Under the pieces are notes generated by a model that was given only the letters and a program-made list of their open reading frames with translations, did not search any database and had not been told where the DNA came from. Shown here piece by piece: positions 11,425-22,149 of a stretch of DNA of 39,523 nucleotides (the first letter of the stretch is position 1; each line of letters starts with the position of its first letter). The stretch comes from a candidate division SR1 bacterium (GTDB lineage Bacteria; Patescibacteriota; Gracilibacteria; Absconditabacterales; Absconditicoccaceae), in NCBI GenBank assembly GCA_007115995.1, contig SKJI01000001.1, positions 1 through 39,523 on the forward strand. The letters are read 5' to 3'. A program made the position numbers and the translations under genes.

Positions 11425-11871
11425 CTATTCAAAATCTCTTTTCACCTCCTTAATCAAACCATATTCGTATCATTTTCTAAGAAGTTTTTCTGTTAGTTTT
11501 TGTTCTGTTACTCATTGCTGCAATCATATTGTATAGAACCTATAAATTGCTTGTTTCATTCATGCACAACACTCATCAGCGATCTGATCATATTGATCTT
11601 GAATAATTGATCTGTCTATTCATTTTGCGATAAGTTTTGCTTGAATGAGTCTATATGGCTTTCATTTTTTGGTAACTTCAGACTGGAGATAGAGTGTAGC
11701 ATACGTAGCATCATCAAGATATCAACTAGATTGAAGCTTTTGTATTGTGGCATCTATCTCATCAAGTGTAAACTGTCTTTTTTCTAGATGCTGACGAAGC
11801 ATAGCCGTTGTTTTGGGAAAGCGAGTAAGGTGTTTCAAGGCATACTGATAACAATCACTCATTTTTTGCAT
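11425..11871 (-). CDS. recX: RecX-family regulatory protein
   Basis: A 148-residue protein with the RecX three-helix repeat look. It begins Y-Q-Y-A-L-K-H-L-T-R-F-P-K-T-T-A-M-L, matching the typical A-L-x-x-L-x-x-R-x-x-S-x-x-E-L start. Then come L-D-D-A-T-Y-A-T-L-Y, P-Y-R-L-I-Q-A-K-L-I-A-K-G-I (RecX has R-I-x-x-x-L-x-x-K-G-I) and K-L-L-R-K-G-Y-E-Y near the end. RecX binds RecA filaments and limits their extension. It ends with TAG. It is not next to recA, but only one gene separates them. Start ATG 11871 was chosen; ATG 11862 is an alternative. Confidence 0.75.
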
Positions 11872-11929
11872 TTTTTAAATAAATTACGTATACTTAAGTA
11901 CAATATGTTTTATCTTATACACTAATAGT

Positions 11930-12400
11930 ATGTGAGTTTTGAAAACTATCAAGTCAATTTTTCACCCAGATGAGATTATTACGGGGTTTGTTTTAGAAAA
12001 TAAATACCCTAAAACTACAAAAAAAATTGATTGAATACTCAAAATGCTTGCGAAAAAAGAAATAACAATAACTAAAATTAGCTATACAATACAAGAAACC
12101 ATCAAACTACCAAAAGAAGAAAAAAAAGAAGATATCGTAACAACTATTTGAACAAAAGCTATTGCCTGACCTATTTATTTAGAACCCTTCAAAGAGTTTC
12201 ATGCAGAATTTTCAGTCCCCATTAACATCTCCAAAAAAAAACAAACAGAAAAAAAGGTCTATAAGTGAGACTATGCTCTTATGAACAGAGCTCATGACCA
12301 ATCAAAACAAACAATTTTTCTCTATAAAATAATTGCAAAAATTAAACGTAAATGAGAAAGAAAAACTCTAGACATTTCAAATGATATACTTATAGACTAA
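11930..12400 (+). CDS. Hypothetical protein, 156 aa
   Basis: ATG 11930 to TAA 12398, with five TGA codons read as Gly. It has no signal peptide or membrane helix. The sequence is beta-rich and Lys-rich. The layout (an I-I-T-G-F-V-L-E block, a central K-I-S-Y-T-I-Q-E, then P-F-K-E-F-H-A-E-F-S-V-P-I) is faintly like the arrestin-like Spo0M family, but I cannot claim it. Divergent from recX, with 58 bases between the starts. TTAAGT and TATACA upstream (16 apart) leave almost no leader. Confidence 0.6.
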
Positions 12401-12473
12401 AAAAAATACGATTTCATTGCATTTATCAGTAAAAATACTATTTTTGAATTGTTTTATAATTTTTTGTTATTAG

Positions 12474-12773
12474 ATGAATAATGAAACAATTGAAACAAAC
12501 AAATTGTTTGTTGGTAATCTTCATTGGAATGTAAGACGACAAGAGCTTAAAGAGTTCTTTTGACAACGATGAGAAGTGGCATATGCAAGTGTATCACTTG
12601 ATAGAGAATCAAGAAGAAGCAGATGATTTTGATTTGTCACATTCATCAATGGTGAAGATGCAATCAAAGCAAAAGAAGAATGTGTATGAAAAACACTTCA
12701 TGATAGAGAGCTGTTTGTTGATTTTGCACGCGCAAGAGAAGACAATGAAAATAATGAAATAACAGAAGAATAA
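12474..12773 (+). CDS. RNA-binding protein with one RRM domain
   Basis: A 99-residue protein made of a single RNA recognition motif and a short acidic tail. RNP2 is L-F-V-G-N-L at residues 11-16 and RNP1 is R-G-F-G-F-V-T-F near residues 47-54, with the aromatic residues that stack on RNA in place. The R-G-F-G-F glycines are TGA codons. Codon 32 (12567-12569) is CGA, at the aromatic position before G-E-V in F-x-Q-x-G-E-V, which fits Trp. Small cyanobacterial-type RRM proteins like this are thought to act as RNA chaperones or in cold response; the role here is inferred only from the domain. Confidence 0.93.
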
Positions 12774-12853
12774 TCTCATTATTGATAAGCAAAAGGAGTC
12801 TATCCGATTTTTTTTGCGTACTTTCAAAAAACACTAAAAATTAAACGAAACAA

Positions 12854-12886
12854 AAAAAATATTTACCGCTTATGCAATATTTTTTT
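12854..12886. terminator. Bidirectional terminator between convergent genes
   Basis: AAAAAATATT (12854-12863), 12-base loop, AATATTTTTT (12876-12885). A/T runs on both sides suit both the RRM gene and the FecR-like gene. Confidence 0.5.
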
Positions 12887-12892
12887 CTATAG

Positions 12893-14182
12893 CTATTGAG
12901 TGTTTTTTATAAGTTGCGTATAGAGGGTATCGATTGATGATAACAGTGATGGTGTCACAAAGTACTTATCAAATAGGTATGTTTTAAACCATGCAATATC
13001 GTCTGCTAGTGTTACAGGATCTCATGCAAGACTCTCTAATCACAAAAGATTACGAGCATTATTAAGAATAATGGTGATTGCTCATACATTCTCTTCTTGG
13101 ATATAAGAAGGGATTTTTGGGTCAGTAAAATATGCTAAGAGTAACTCACTTGTAGCAGGATCTAATACACGCTTATCATCTTGCTGATTAGCAGTAAGTA
13201 ATTCTTCTTGTTTATCTATTGCCTGATCATCTATTTGTGATTTCTTATTGTTTACAGCAATCTCAGCATCTGGATTTTGAGAAACTGATCAAGAAGGAGT
13301 GAAAACAGTAGAAATTTTATCATCAATCGTATAACTAATAGTAAGTTGATTGTGCGCAATATCATCAAATAACTCAACAGCTTCTTGTGCAGTCAAGTTA
13401 TCAAACGAAAGTTGATTGTTATGATGCAGAGTGATCTCATTCTCAGAATTTATATGCTTAACCAATAAATCAGCACCTTGATTTATCAATGTTGCAGCTC
13501 ATCAATCATCTTGTGTTATAGTAAGATGAAAATCATCGTTAAGAGTATTTTTTGTAATTTCAAACTCTTGAGTTTTTACTAATATAACTTCATCGTGATA
13601 TCACACTCACTCATCAAAATCATACATTGCCTGTTCCTGTGCCAAAACAGGTAAGAGCTCAAAGTATGATCAACGTATTAAATTTATCAAAAGAGTGCTT
13701 TTTCATTCTGTATCAATAAGACGCTCTATTGAGAACTGAGCAGGTCAAGTAATGATTGCCTTCGTACCATGACGAACAAGTAACTCCAGGCGTGCATTTT
13801 CTTGAAGATGCACTACTCATCAACTGACAATATCTAGGGTTTCAATTAATTGATTATCGACAAATACTCACATTTCTCACTCAACAAAAATTACTTTTCA
13901 TACAGTATCAGCTTGCACTCATCAGAATGGTGATACAGTAGTCACCTGAATTGGTTCTTGCTGCTGAACAGTATTGTTTGAAAGAGCATGCCATTGATAA
14001 TATGCTCCCACTGCAACAATAAGTATTGATAATGCAAAAACATTGCGATAATAAGCAAACCTTCCCATAATTGAAACAGACTGTGCATGTATTTTATCCT
14101 GTATAGTAGAGAACAAGAGGGTTTTTTCTTTTTCTGACAAAGATTGACCACGAACTTGTTCAAACCATGATTTTATATTCAT
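12893..14182 (-). CDS. FecR-domain membrane protein, 429 aa
   Basis: ATG 14182 to TAG 12893-12895. The cytosolic N terminus (1-45, S-W-F-E-Q-V-R-G-Q-S-L-S-E-K-E-K) is followed by a membrane helix at about 47-63. Next is an outside domain with the FecR signature (G-K-V-I-F-V-E-G-E, L-x-x-V-x-G-G-V-V-H-L-Q-E-N-A-R-L-E-L-L and G-S-Y-F-E-L-L). The C-terminal half has no known domain. FecR-like proteins are anti-sigma or signal-relay proteins in other bacteria, but no ECF sigma factor is adjacent here, so the role stays open. I chose ATG 14182 rather than an in-frame start at 14284 because the latter lies inside the repeat element at 14234. Confidence 0.7.
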
Positions 14183-14591
14183 TGATACAAAGGCACTATC
14201 ATAAGAAATAAAATGTATATATATTGTAAGCATTAAGGAAGGTCTGAAAAGGGATAAAATTTTATGAAATGAAATTTTTTCCACATGAGAACCTTCCTCA
14301 AGGAACCCCTATTTTACATATAATCAAGTAAATGCGGTAATTCATAATTATGAAACAAACATCGTGTATAATGAATTTCTCAGAGATTCCTTAATTGTTC
14401 TACTAAGGTATACGAAAAAGATTGTTTTTTGTGACAAAAAAAATACAGTAGCTAAGTAGCTAGTAATAAAGTAATAAAAAATTAAAAAGCATTTATGTCT
14501 CAATGAGACCTTCATTTGAACACATAGTCCACTAATACAGTATATTCAAGAACAGAGCATAATCACACATTTATTACAATCTTTCTATACT
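14183..14591. other. Intergenic region with a MITE-like repeat
   Basis: 409 bases with no credible gene. It holds the repeat copy 14234-14393, then A/T-rich sequence with a small GTCTC/GAGAC hairpin at 14497-14509. TATACT abuts the next ATG, but no convincing -35 box was found. Confidence 0.6.
14234..14393 (+). mobile_element. MITE-like palindromic repeat, full copy
   Basis: 160 bp with inverted ends TAAGGAAGGTCTGAAAA and (minus strand from the right) TAAGGAATCTCTGAGAAA. Inside are the inner inverted arms GAGAACCTTCCTCA and AGGAACCCCT, so it can fold as two back-to-back hairpins. It also contains ATATAATCAAGTAAAT, shared with the copy at 24718. No coding capacity. Confidence 0.8.
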
Positions 14592-15329
14592 ATGAAAAAA
14601 TTTCACAGAACAGTAGGCATATCAACACTATGCCTTATAGCAATGATTATAGCAAACTATACACTATGAATGGCAATTACCGACCTTTCTACAGTATTTA
14701 GATTAGATATTTTACCACCATGATTTGTGTTTGGTATTGCACGATGAACAATCTATATTTGAGTCACAATAGCAATTTTGACACAATGGTCTAGACGTGT
14801 CGATCGGAATAAAAGTCGAATAAAATTTTCACAATTATTTTGGTTAAGCTGTCTACTCAACATAGCTCGACTTTGGACGACATATATAGAAGCATATGTT
14901 CTGTCTATAGCCATACTATGATTTTTATTTTTTTGTATATTCTTGCTAGTAAAAAGGCTCTTACAAAAAAAAGAGAAATTGCACTTAGATTATATAACAC
15001 TAGTTCCTTTTTCGTTATATTTATGACGATTAACTCTTGCATTTTTTGTTCTTTGAATTGGACAGTTTCTTGCTCTTTGATGGTCAACTAGTTTTGTAAA
15101 CACACTTCCTATCTCTAGTCTCCTTTTACTGTTCTGAATAATCGCAACACTATTGACCATAAAAAAAACAACTCCATGGACGTGACTATTACCAATATTT
15201 GCGTTAAGCACACTTATGATACAACTCATGAGCTCTTGAAAAATCATACTTGGCAGCATTACTACTCTTTGAATCATTATTATACTTGGATATATTGTTA
15301 AACATTATGTTGACTTTTTACTTAAATAA
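14592..15329 (+). CDS. TspO/MBR-like tryptophan-rich membrane protein
   Basis: A 245-residue polytopic protein with about seven hydrophobic segments. With CGA read as Trp it shows the TspO-type pattern: P-P-G-F-V-F-G-I-A-W-G-T-I-Y (Trp 51), L-N-I-A-W-L-W-T (Trp 93) and P-F-S-L-Y-L-G-W-L-T-L-A (Trp 146). The last resembles the S-x-Y-L-G-W of larger TspO relatives. Read as Arg, these positions would put charges inside helices. Such proteins bind porphyrins or act as stress-related sensors; substrate and role here are unknown. It lies 39 bases before the transglutaminase-like gene and may share its mRNA. Confidence 0.65.
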
Positions 15330-15368
15330 ATTATTGTAAGAATAATATTTATTCTTTCACTCTATTTT

Positions 15369-16133
15369 ATGTTTATGCGTAATCGATCAAAACATCAAGA
15401 ATGAGTATGACCATGAGAAAATAAAGAAATAATTACTCAATCACAGCGCCATGCAGACGCAGTAAGTGATCTCATGAATACACCGCAAAATATTTGATTA
15501 CAAAAAAAACTAGAAACATGAAAAATCAACTATGAACTCACTTGAGATTATTGTGTATTTCAGCTCAACAACAATACAAATTCCACATATATTCCTGTTG
15601 CATTTTCTGATGGTAAGAACACAAATGAGTATATCGCAGCGATCCAAGAGTTTGATCCACGTGCACCAAACAACTCAAAAGTTATAAACAATACCCGTAA
15701 AATTATCAATCAAGCAATTGAAGAGAAAATAATACAGCATGATCCTCAAGATGAAAATTATGTAGCACTCTGTTTATTTATTGTAAATGAACTTTTATTG
15801 GAACAATTTCCCCCACAAAATAATGCTGCAAATGAAGAGGTGGTAAACGATGCAATCCAAAATAATGAGTGAATTGTTACTCAACAGACCGTAGATACAA
15901 AAAAAGCTCATGTATGTAAAGACTTTGCAGTATTATTAAGTTATGTCATGTGAGATTTAGGTATCAGATCATATTGTGCTGGTTCAAAAAATGAAGAGCA
16001 TATGTACTGTCTCATTGACACACCAAATGAGTGAGTAATAAGAGTTGATGCAAAAAAGCATCCAGAATATGTGGTCGATAATACATTTTTAGATACGTAC
16101 TATGAATACAACACTCAAAGTTATACTCTATAA
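15369..16133 (+). CDS. Transglutaminase-like (papain-fold) protein, 254 aa
   Basis: ATG 15369 to TAA 16131; the ATG at 15375 is equally possible. The C-terminal part has the transglutaminase-like order of catalytic residues: Cys 183 in H-V-C-K-D-F-A-V-L-L-S-Y, His 211 in E-E-H-M-Y-C-L-I, and Asp 227 in I-R-V-D-A-K. Such domains hydrolyse or transfer amide bonds. The N-terminal half (D-Y-C-V-F-Q-L-N and V-A-F-S-D-G-K-N) has no known domain. No signal peptide was seen, so it may be cytoplasmic. Its target is unknown. The residue spacing and the helix after Cys are good; the overall family assignment is inference. Confidence 0.6.
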
Positions 16134-16201
16134 ACAGTAACCTATAAGTTCTCATACTCTATGATTGAAAATGAGAAAAATATTGCTACTATGTTTTTAT
16201 G

Positions 16202-17617
16202 ATGAATAAAAAACATGCATATGGTATATTTATTTTCCGTCAAGATCTAAGAATTACTGATAATCATTGATTTTTTGAAGCTTGTAAACAGTGTGAAAAA
16301 ATCATACCATTATTTATTCTTGATACAACCATACTAGAGAAATTTCCAAAAAACGATAAAAGACTTCATTTCCAATATAATGCACTCTATGCTCTTCATA
16401 CTGAACTTAAACGTTTTGGTAGCTCACTGTATGTGATAGCATGAAAAAGTATAACAATAATAAAAAAACTTATAGAGCAAGAATCATTCACATATCTTTG
16501 ACGAAATAGATCATACTGAAATAATGCTCAAACAAGGGATAGAAGTATAAAAAAACTACTCAAAAAATACACTACCATAACACTCAATGAAACAACAGAT
16601 TATCTTCTGGTAGAACCTGAAAAAATTCCTCCAATGAAAGTATTTACTCCATATTATAATCGTTGGCTTGCTGAACCTAAACATATTGGTATGTACACTC
16701 CAAAATCTATACCCAAAACTCGATCAACACTCAAATGAAAAAACTATGACCTCATTGATCCAAATACATTTAAGACATACTCTCATCCATACTGGCCAGT
16801 TCATACAAGTAGTTATTTTCAAAATATCTTACCAATTGCTGAATATGATGCATCAAGAAATTTTCCTGCAAAAAAATGATGAACAGCTAGACTATCACCA
16901 TATTTGGCATTTTGAATCGTCTCAGTTAGACAGATATTATGACTCCTTATTAACTCTTCAACTCCATGAGTAAAACTCGATAACAAATGGGTAAGTATGG
17001 ATAAAAAAACGTTCAACAATTCCTTTGTGTCTGAACTTGCTTGGCGTGAGTTTTGGCAACAAATTGCATATCATTTCCCTGAAAGCATAATACACGCATT
17101 TCTTCCAAAATATAGACATATAGAGCGAACAAATAACAAAGAACACTTCGAAGCACGAAAGCAAGGAAATACATGATATCCGATTGTTGATGCAGCTATG
17201 AAACAATTACTGACAGAGAATTGGATGCATGGTCGCTGTAGAATGATTGTTGCATCATTCTTGACTAAAGATCTACAAATTGACTGGAAACGATGAGAAG
17301 AACACTTCAAGAACTACTTACTAGATTATGATCGCAATATAAATATAGGTAATCGACAACGATCAGCAAGTGTGTGAGCTGATCCAAAACCACTTCGTAT
17401 TTTTAATCCAATTCTTCAATCTAAAAAATTTGATCCTCAATGAGAATATATTATCCATTGGATACATGAACTAGCCTGACAACCTATTCCTGGAATACAT
17501 GATCCACTAACATACAAACTTAATTATACGCAACCTATAATCAATCATTATGAAGAAACAAAAATTACAAGAGAACTCTACAAAAACTCGTATGAAAAAT
17601 ATCACCAACAAAAATAA
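16202..17617 (+). CDS. phrB: Deoxyribodipyrimidine photolyase (class I)
   Basis: A 471-residue photolyase, which uses FAD and light to split cyclobutane pyrimidine dimers. Domains: N-terminal antenna Rossmann fold (1-130, [10 protein letters not shown] near the start), then the FAD domain with [28 protein letters not shown] and [13 protein letters not shown] codons at residues 101, 309, 319, 385 and 387 match Trp of the family (W-N-R-x-Y, I-E-W, E-A-W-K-x-G and N-W-Q-W). With Arg the electron-transfer Trp would be missing; with Trp the site is normal. W-M-H-G-R has Gly (GGT) where photolyases usually have Asn. Confidence 0.95.
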
Positions 17618-17733
17618 GCTATAAGTGATACATAGAATTTTTATCTGGGTTATGCATACAGTTGAGTGTCTCAATCTTTTACCGTATTCTTACAATAAAA
17701 TATTGATCTTTTTGTAGATTTCATAAGCTCTCA

Positions 17734-18360
17734 TTACTTATGTCAATCTCATAGTAACTGATGGAGTGTTTTTTCTCACTGCTGAATATCTTCTAAGAGT
17801 GATTGTGGATACGATGCTTTGTTTTCATAATAGAGTTCCTTTGCTTGCGTAATATGTTCTGCTGCAAGTTTATATGATCACATTATTATATGCTGATATG
17901 CTAGAGCGATATATACTTGCACCTTCTTTTTTCCTTGCTTCAATGCTTTTTGATAATATCTTAATGCTATTATCTGTAAATTGAGCTTTTGATACACATC
18001 ACCAAGTGCTAACAAATACTCAATGCTCTTAAAAGAATGCTCATATAAAGTCAAATAATCATCAAGTGCATCTTCAAATCTGTATAAATTATAAGACGAC
18101 TTTGCTCTTCATAAACGAGCTTCTTTTGAAGCAGGATAAAAATGTAACGCTTTATTATAATACTCCCGTGATTTTTGATAATGATCTTGATCCCAAGCAA
18201 TTTGAGCTAATAATAATATAGATGGAAGATGCTGTGGATAATAATCAAGAATTTTTTGCAACGCAATTTCTGACTCCTTAAAGTCATTATGCAAAAAAAG
18301 CATATGAGCCTGCTCATATTTTTTGTCAGCTTTGAGAGATTTGAATATTTTTATTTCCAT
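17734..18360 (-). CDS. TPR-repeat protein, 208 aa
   Basis: ATG 18360 to TAA 17734-17736. Tandem 34-residue helical repeats are visible (F-K-E-S-E-I-A-L-Q-K-I-L-D-Y-Y-P; Y-Q-K-S-R-E-Y-Y-N-K-A-L-H-F-Y-P; Q-I-I-A-L-R-Y-Y-Q-K-A-L-K), so it is a TPR scaffold for protein contacts. No signal or membrane helix. A perfect promoter ends 6 bases before the ATG, so the mRNA should be leaderless; this is why I prefer ATG 18360 to an upstream TTG. The promoter's -35 box is inside the end of the GyrI-like gene. Partner unknown. Confidence 0.85.
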
Positions 18361-18366
18361 AATGTT

Positions 18367-18395
18367 ATTATACGTAAACAATTATTCTTTGTCAA
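18367..18395 (-). promoter_or_regulatory. Consensus promoter giving a leaderless TPR mRNA
   Basis: On the minus strand TTGACA (18390-18395), 17-base spacer, TATAAT (18367-18372), then 6 bases to the ATG at 18360. The expected start point coincides with the start codon. Confidence 0.8.
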
Positions 18396-19008
18396 TTTTA
18401 TAACGTACAATTGTTTGTAAGTTTTTTTTTGCTGTTCTTCTTAAATCATTGAGATAGATATCTAAACGGTTTCAAGAAAGTATACATCATTGTTTTTCTG
18501 CTTCCTGACCAAGAAAATCGATTGTATCCGCGATAGTATCATACGATCCTGTATGGAGAGTCTGTAAGCATGTTCATCGTTTTTTGGTGCAATATTCAAT
18601 TTTAGGTAACATTGTATCTTGTTGCTTCATTTTTGCTACTTCCAATGATTTGAGAACAATATTTTCTGTAATAGTCGGAGGCTGCATTAAATACATCTCC
18701 CATTTTCGCTCTGTTGCATCTCATATGAGATCTACCCATTCTACTTGAATTGGTGGCATAACATAATCTTGGAACTGTTGATTTCAAAGACGCTTAAGAC
18801 GAAATTTTATAGTAAATGCAAGTCACGATAAAAATCTTTTGACTCAGACAAATCAAGAATCCTGCTTTGTTGAAAATCCCTGTCATGATGCTTTAATAAA
18901 ATGAAATTTAGGTACAGATACAACTTCAGCTACTCAATGCTGAGCAGTAAATAAATCAGGAAACTTATGAGTAAAATCTATTTTTGACACAGTTTGATGT
19001 TTTTTCAT
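18382..19008 (-). CDS. GyrI-like small-molecule-binding domain protein
   Basis: A 208-residue cytoplasmic protein. It has the GyrI-like (SOUL/GyrI superfamily) features W-x-W-E-M-Y-L-M-Q-P-P-T-I-T in the middle (residues 101-103 with CGA 101 as Trp), L-Q-T-L-H-T-G-S-Y-D-T-I, G-N-R-L-D-I-Y-L-N-D-L-R-R and the closing L-Q-T-I-V-R-Y-K-I. Family members bind small molecules and often form the sensor part of regulators; this one has no DNA-binding domain. The TPR gene begins 21 bases after its stop on the same strand. Confidence 0.85.
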
Positions 19009-19088
19009 TATGCCATTATTTATAAACGCTTTTATTATAACGATCTTAATCATTTCAGCAAGTGAATTTTACTCTATAAAAATTTGAC

Positions 19089-19117
19089 AAAATTATATTG
19101 ACACAGTATACTTTAAA
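19089..19117 (+). promoter_or_regulatory. Putative promoter of the subtilase gene
   Basis: TTGACA near 19084-19089, 17-base spacer, TATACT near 19107-19112, about 30 bases before the ATG at 19143. A second TTGACA overlaps the spacer. Confidence 0.6.
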
Positions 19118-19142
19118 AGTTTAAGATAGAATTCACGATAGT

Positions 19143-22007
19143 ATGCAAAAATTTAACACGCATGTATTCCTTCTAACAGCTCTTTCATTCTGAACAGTAC
19201 TTCTAGCATTCAATCCTACTGTACTCTTCTCTTCAGAACAATTTTTTACATACTCATTTACTACACTTACACAAGATGATGATAGATGAGATGCTTGATA
19301 TGACTGAGATCGACAAAAAGAAGATGAAGATGATTGAACAAACAAAACAGAACCAACCAGCACAGCTACTAATAATATCAATGAGAATACAACTCCACCA
19401 GAGAATGATCGAGAAGAAAAACAACAAGAAGAAATCTTCAAAAGATTGCAAGAAGAGCTAGCAAAACAAGAAAAAAACGATGTACTAAACGAACAAAACA
19501 ACGATAAAAAAGATCCAGACAATACAGCTACAGAAAAAGATAAGGTAGAAAATGATAATACGCAATCAGAAAATGAATCAGAAAATGATAATGATAAAAA
19601 AAATGAAGACAATATAGACACAAGCTGAGCATATCAAGAAGATAAAAAAGAAGATATATTTGATGAAAATACATATAGTGAAGAACTCCGTAAAAATGAA
19701 CAAGAGCAAAAAGAAGAAGAAGAATGACGAATATGAACTATACGAGAACCTACAGAAAAACAAATGGAACAGATCAAAAAGCAGCAACAAAAAGAAGAAG
19801 AGAGAAAAAAAATGGAACTTCTTACATATGAGTATTTACAAACACTTGATCAAGAACAATACAAATCTACGGAACAAATACGTGATCCGTGAAAAAGAGA
19901 TGAACCAGTTATATATGGATGCATGAATCCTGATGCATGTAACTACTCTCCACGAGCAAATAAGTCTGATATGAGTTGCATCTATTGTGGACCACAACAA
20001 ATATGTACACAGCAACAAACATGTTGTGATGATCCTGATTGAAATGGTATATGTTGAGATCAACGCATACATTGATGTACAAACAGGAGAGCATGTAACT
20101 ATAACATATATGCCCAAGTGGATGATTGAACCTGTATTGCACCATTATGATGTGATCAAGCTTGGTGCCCATGAGATGATTGAGAACCTCAAAACTTTGA
20201 TGCATGTTGAGTCTGTGGATGAGATGCCCAATCATGTTTGGAAGATAATAATTGAAGCGATGAGCAGCAAAGAGTCATTACAGAAAAAGAAACTACTGAT
20301 AATCAATGACCGATAACTAATGATGAAGATCTACAACAATCAAAGACACTATGATTACCTTTTTCACTACAGCTTAATTCTGAACAACTTGTAACATTTC
20401 GTCGTTGCCTCAATAGAGAAGAAAACCAGAGTATCTGCCTGCAAGAGATACCCAATCTCTCATGAACTTGTCAACATACGGTTAGCTGAATTAGAACTTG
20501 AACAAACATAACATTACAAGCAATTGTTGATCATCCTTGTATTGAGGAGCAGATAAGTCAACCTACACAAGCAACTAAAGCTATTGCAGTTGAAGAATTT
20601 ACCTTATCAACTGATAACAGATCTCCAAATATATATGTGCCGACTGATCCTCCTCGTGAAGCAACCTTTAAACATGATGAATTATATATTTCAGCGTACA
20701 ATACAGTTGATTTAAGAGCTATTCTCAGAGTAATTATTGATGCATGAGTACATATACGTACACTACAACAGCCATTCTTTGAAGTATGAATTGAACATAT
20801 CTATAAACTGAATATTGAAATTGATAACACTCTCAGTATTTACGAGATTCTTCAACTTATTGAAGAGCATAAAGAAAAAACAGATGCAGAAACAGGTGTA
20901 TACTCTGCACCAATTTTTCAAATTACGCAACATGCTGACTCACATAGCCTAGAAGTACCATATTATTTTGATTCGTTATGACGACATGATTTTATACAAA
21001 CATGTGCACCTATGCTTCATCAAGAAAGAACCATTAAGGTTGCAATTATTGATAATGCGTTTTATCAAGCCCATGAAGATTTACAAAAAAATGTTGTCTA
21101 TAGTTTTGATGTAGCAGATAATAATACTAATACTGAACCACCACAATCACGCAATAGATCATGGAATCATGGCACTATTGCTGCATGAATTATCTGATGA
21201 ACTGCCGATAATGATATATGAATAATTGGTGCTAGTAATGATCTTGTAGAGCTATACTTGCTCAAAGCGACATCAGATCAAGCAAATGCAGAAGATATAA
21301 CTGCTTGAATTGAAGCTATTTGAAAAGCAATTTCATTATGAGTAGATATTATCAATATATCACGATGAGCATATATTGATCATCCTATAGTAAGAAGTGT
21401 GATCCAAAAAGCAGAAGATGCTTGAATTATTATCATTGCTGCAGCAGGTAATTACAATAGTAGTAAGCCTTTCTTCCCAGCAGCATACAGTAGTGTTATT
21501 GCAGTATGAGCAATAGATAAAGAACTGCAAAAAGCACCATTCTCTAACTACTGAGATCGAGTCAATACATATATGTACTGAGAAAGTATTGCATCAACTG
21601 ATCTCAACAACGAGTACTGATTTTTTGACTGAACTTCACAAGCTAGTCCATTATTTGCATGAATATTGTGATTAACAATGACATATGGTATACCATTTAG
21701 TGATCTTTTTGTTACGCAGACACAAGAAAGGCCGTTTTTAAGTCTCAATCATTTATGCGATATCCTTAATAAATCAGATAAACATGAAACAATAGAGACC
21801 AATGAGCAATGATATGAAGAACATTGAAGTGGGTCGATAGAAGAGAATCCTTTGGATATACTGCAAAGAAATGATGATGAAAAAAAGCAAGAAAGAGATG
21901 AGAGTATTCCAGAAAGTTATGAGTGACGTATTCAACAACTCTCAAATAAGGCAGTAAGTATTCTCACAACTATTCTTGAATATCTAAAAAATCTTTTCAA
22001 AATGTAA
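19143..22007 (+). CDS. Secreted subtilisin-like serine protease with Cys-rich modules, 954 aa
   Basis: Order: signal peptide (1-24); acidic, Gln/Glu/Lys-rich low-complexity stretch (about 45-250); Cys-rich part (260-367) built from C-x-N-P-D-A-C-N-Y and D-D-G-T-C units and closing with D-A-C-G-V-C-G-G-D; a beta-rich part; and the peptidase S8 domain. The catalytic set is Asp 637 (V-A-I-I-D-N-A-F), His 676 (N-H-G-T-I-A-A-G), Asn 770 (A-A-A-G-N) and Ser 832 (G-T-S-Q-A-S-P). CGA at residue 741 gives I-N-I-S-W-G, the usual subtilase sequence. The C-terminal 100 residues are acidic, without an obvious anchor. It probably acts outside the cell. A Gly in G-T-S is TGA, so annotation under code 11 would miss the active site. 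Confidence 0.92.
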
Positions 22008-22149
22008 CATCTAGAAGGTATAAACACATCTGTGTACTGCACAGTAATCATATTCCCAATAAAAGCTCGAACAATACACTCCTTTTTGATTGACATTTCA
22101 TAGATATTTCAATATAATAACTTTATATATAATGTAACCACACTCGTTC

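Noticed and set aside
17354-17362. Photolyase and other enzymes with Arg in place of key Trp residues
   Set aside because: The same Trp-to-Arg change through CGA appears in many families, so the codon, not the proteins, has changed.
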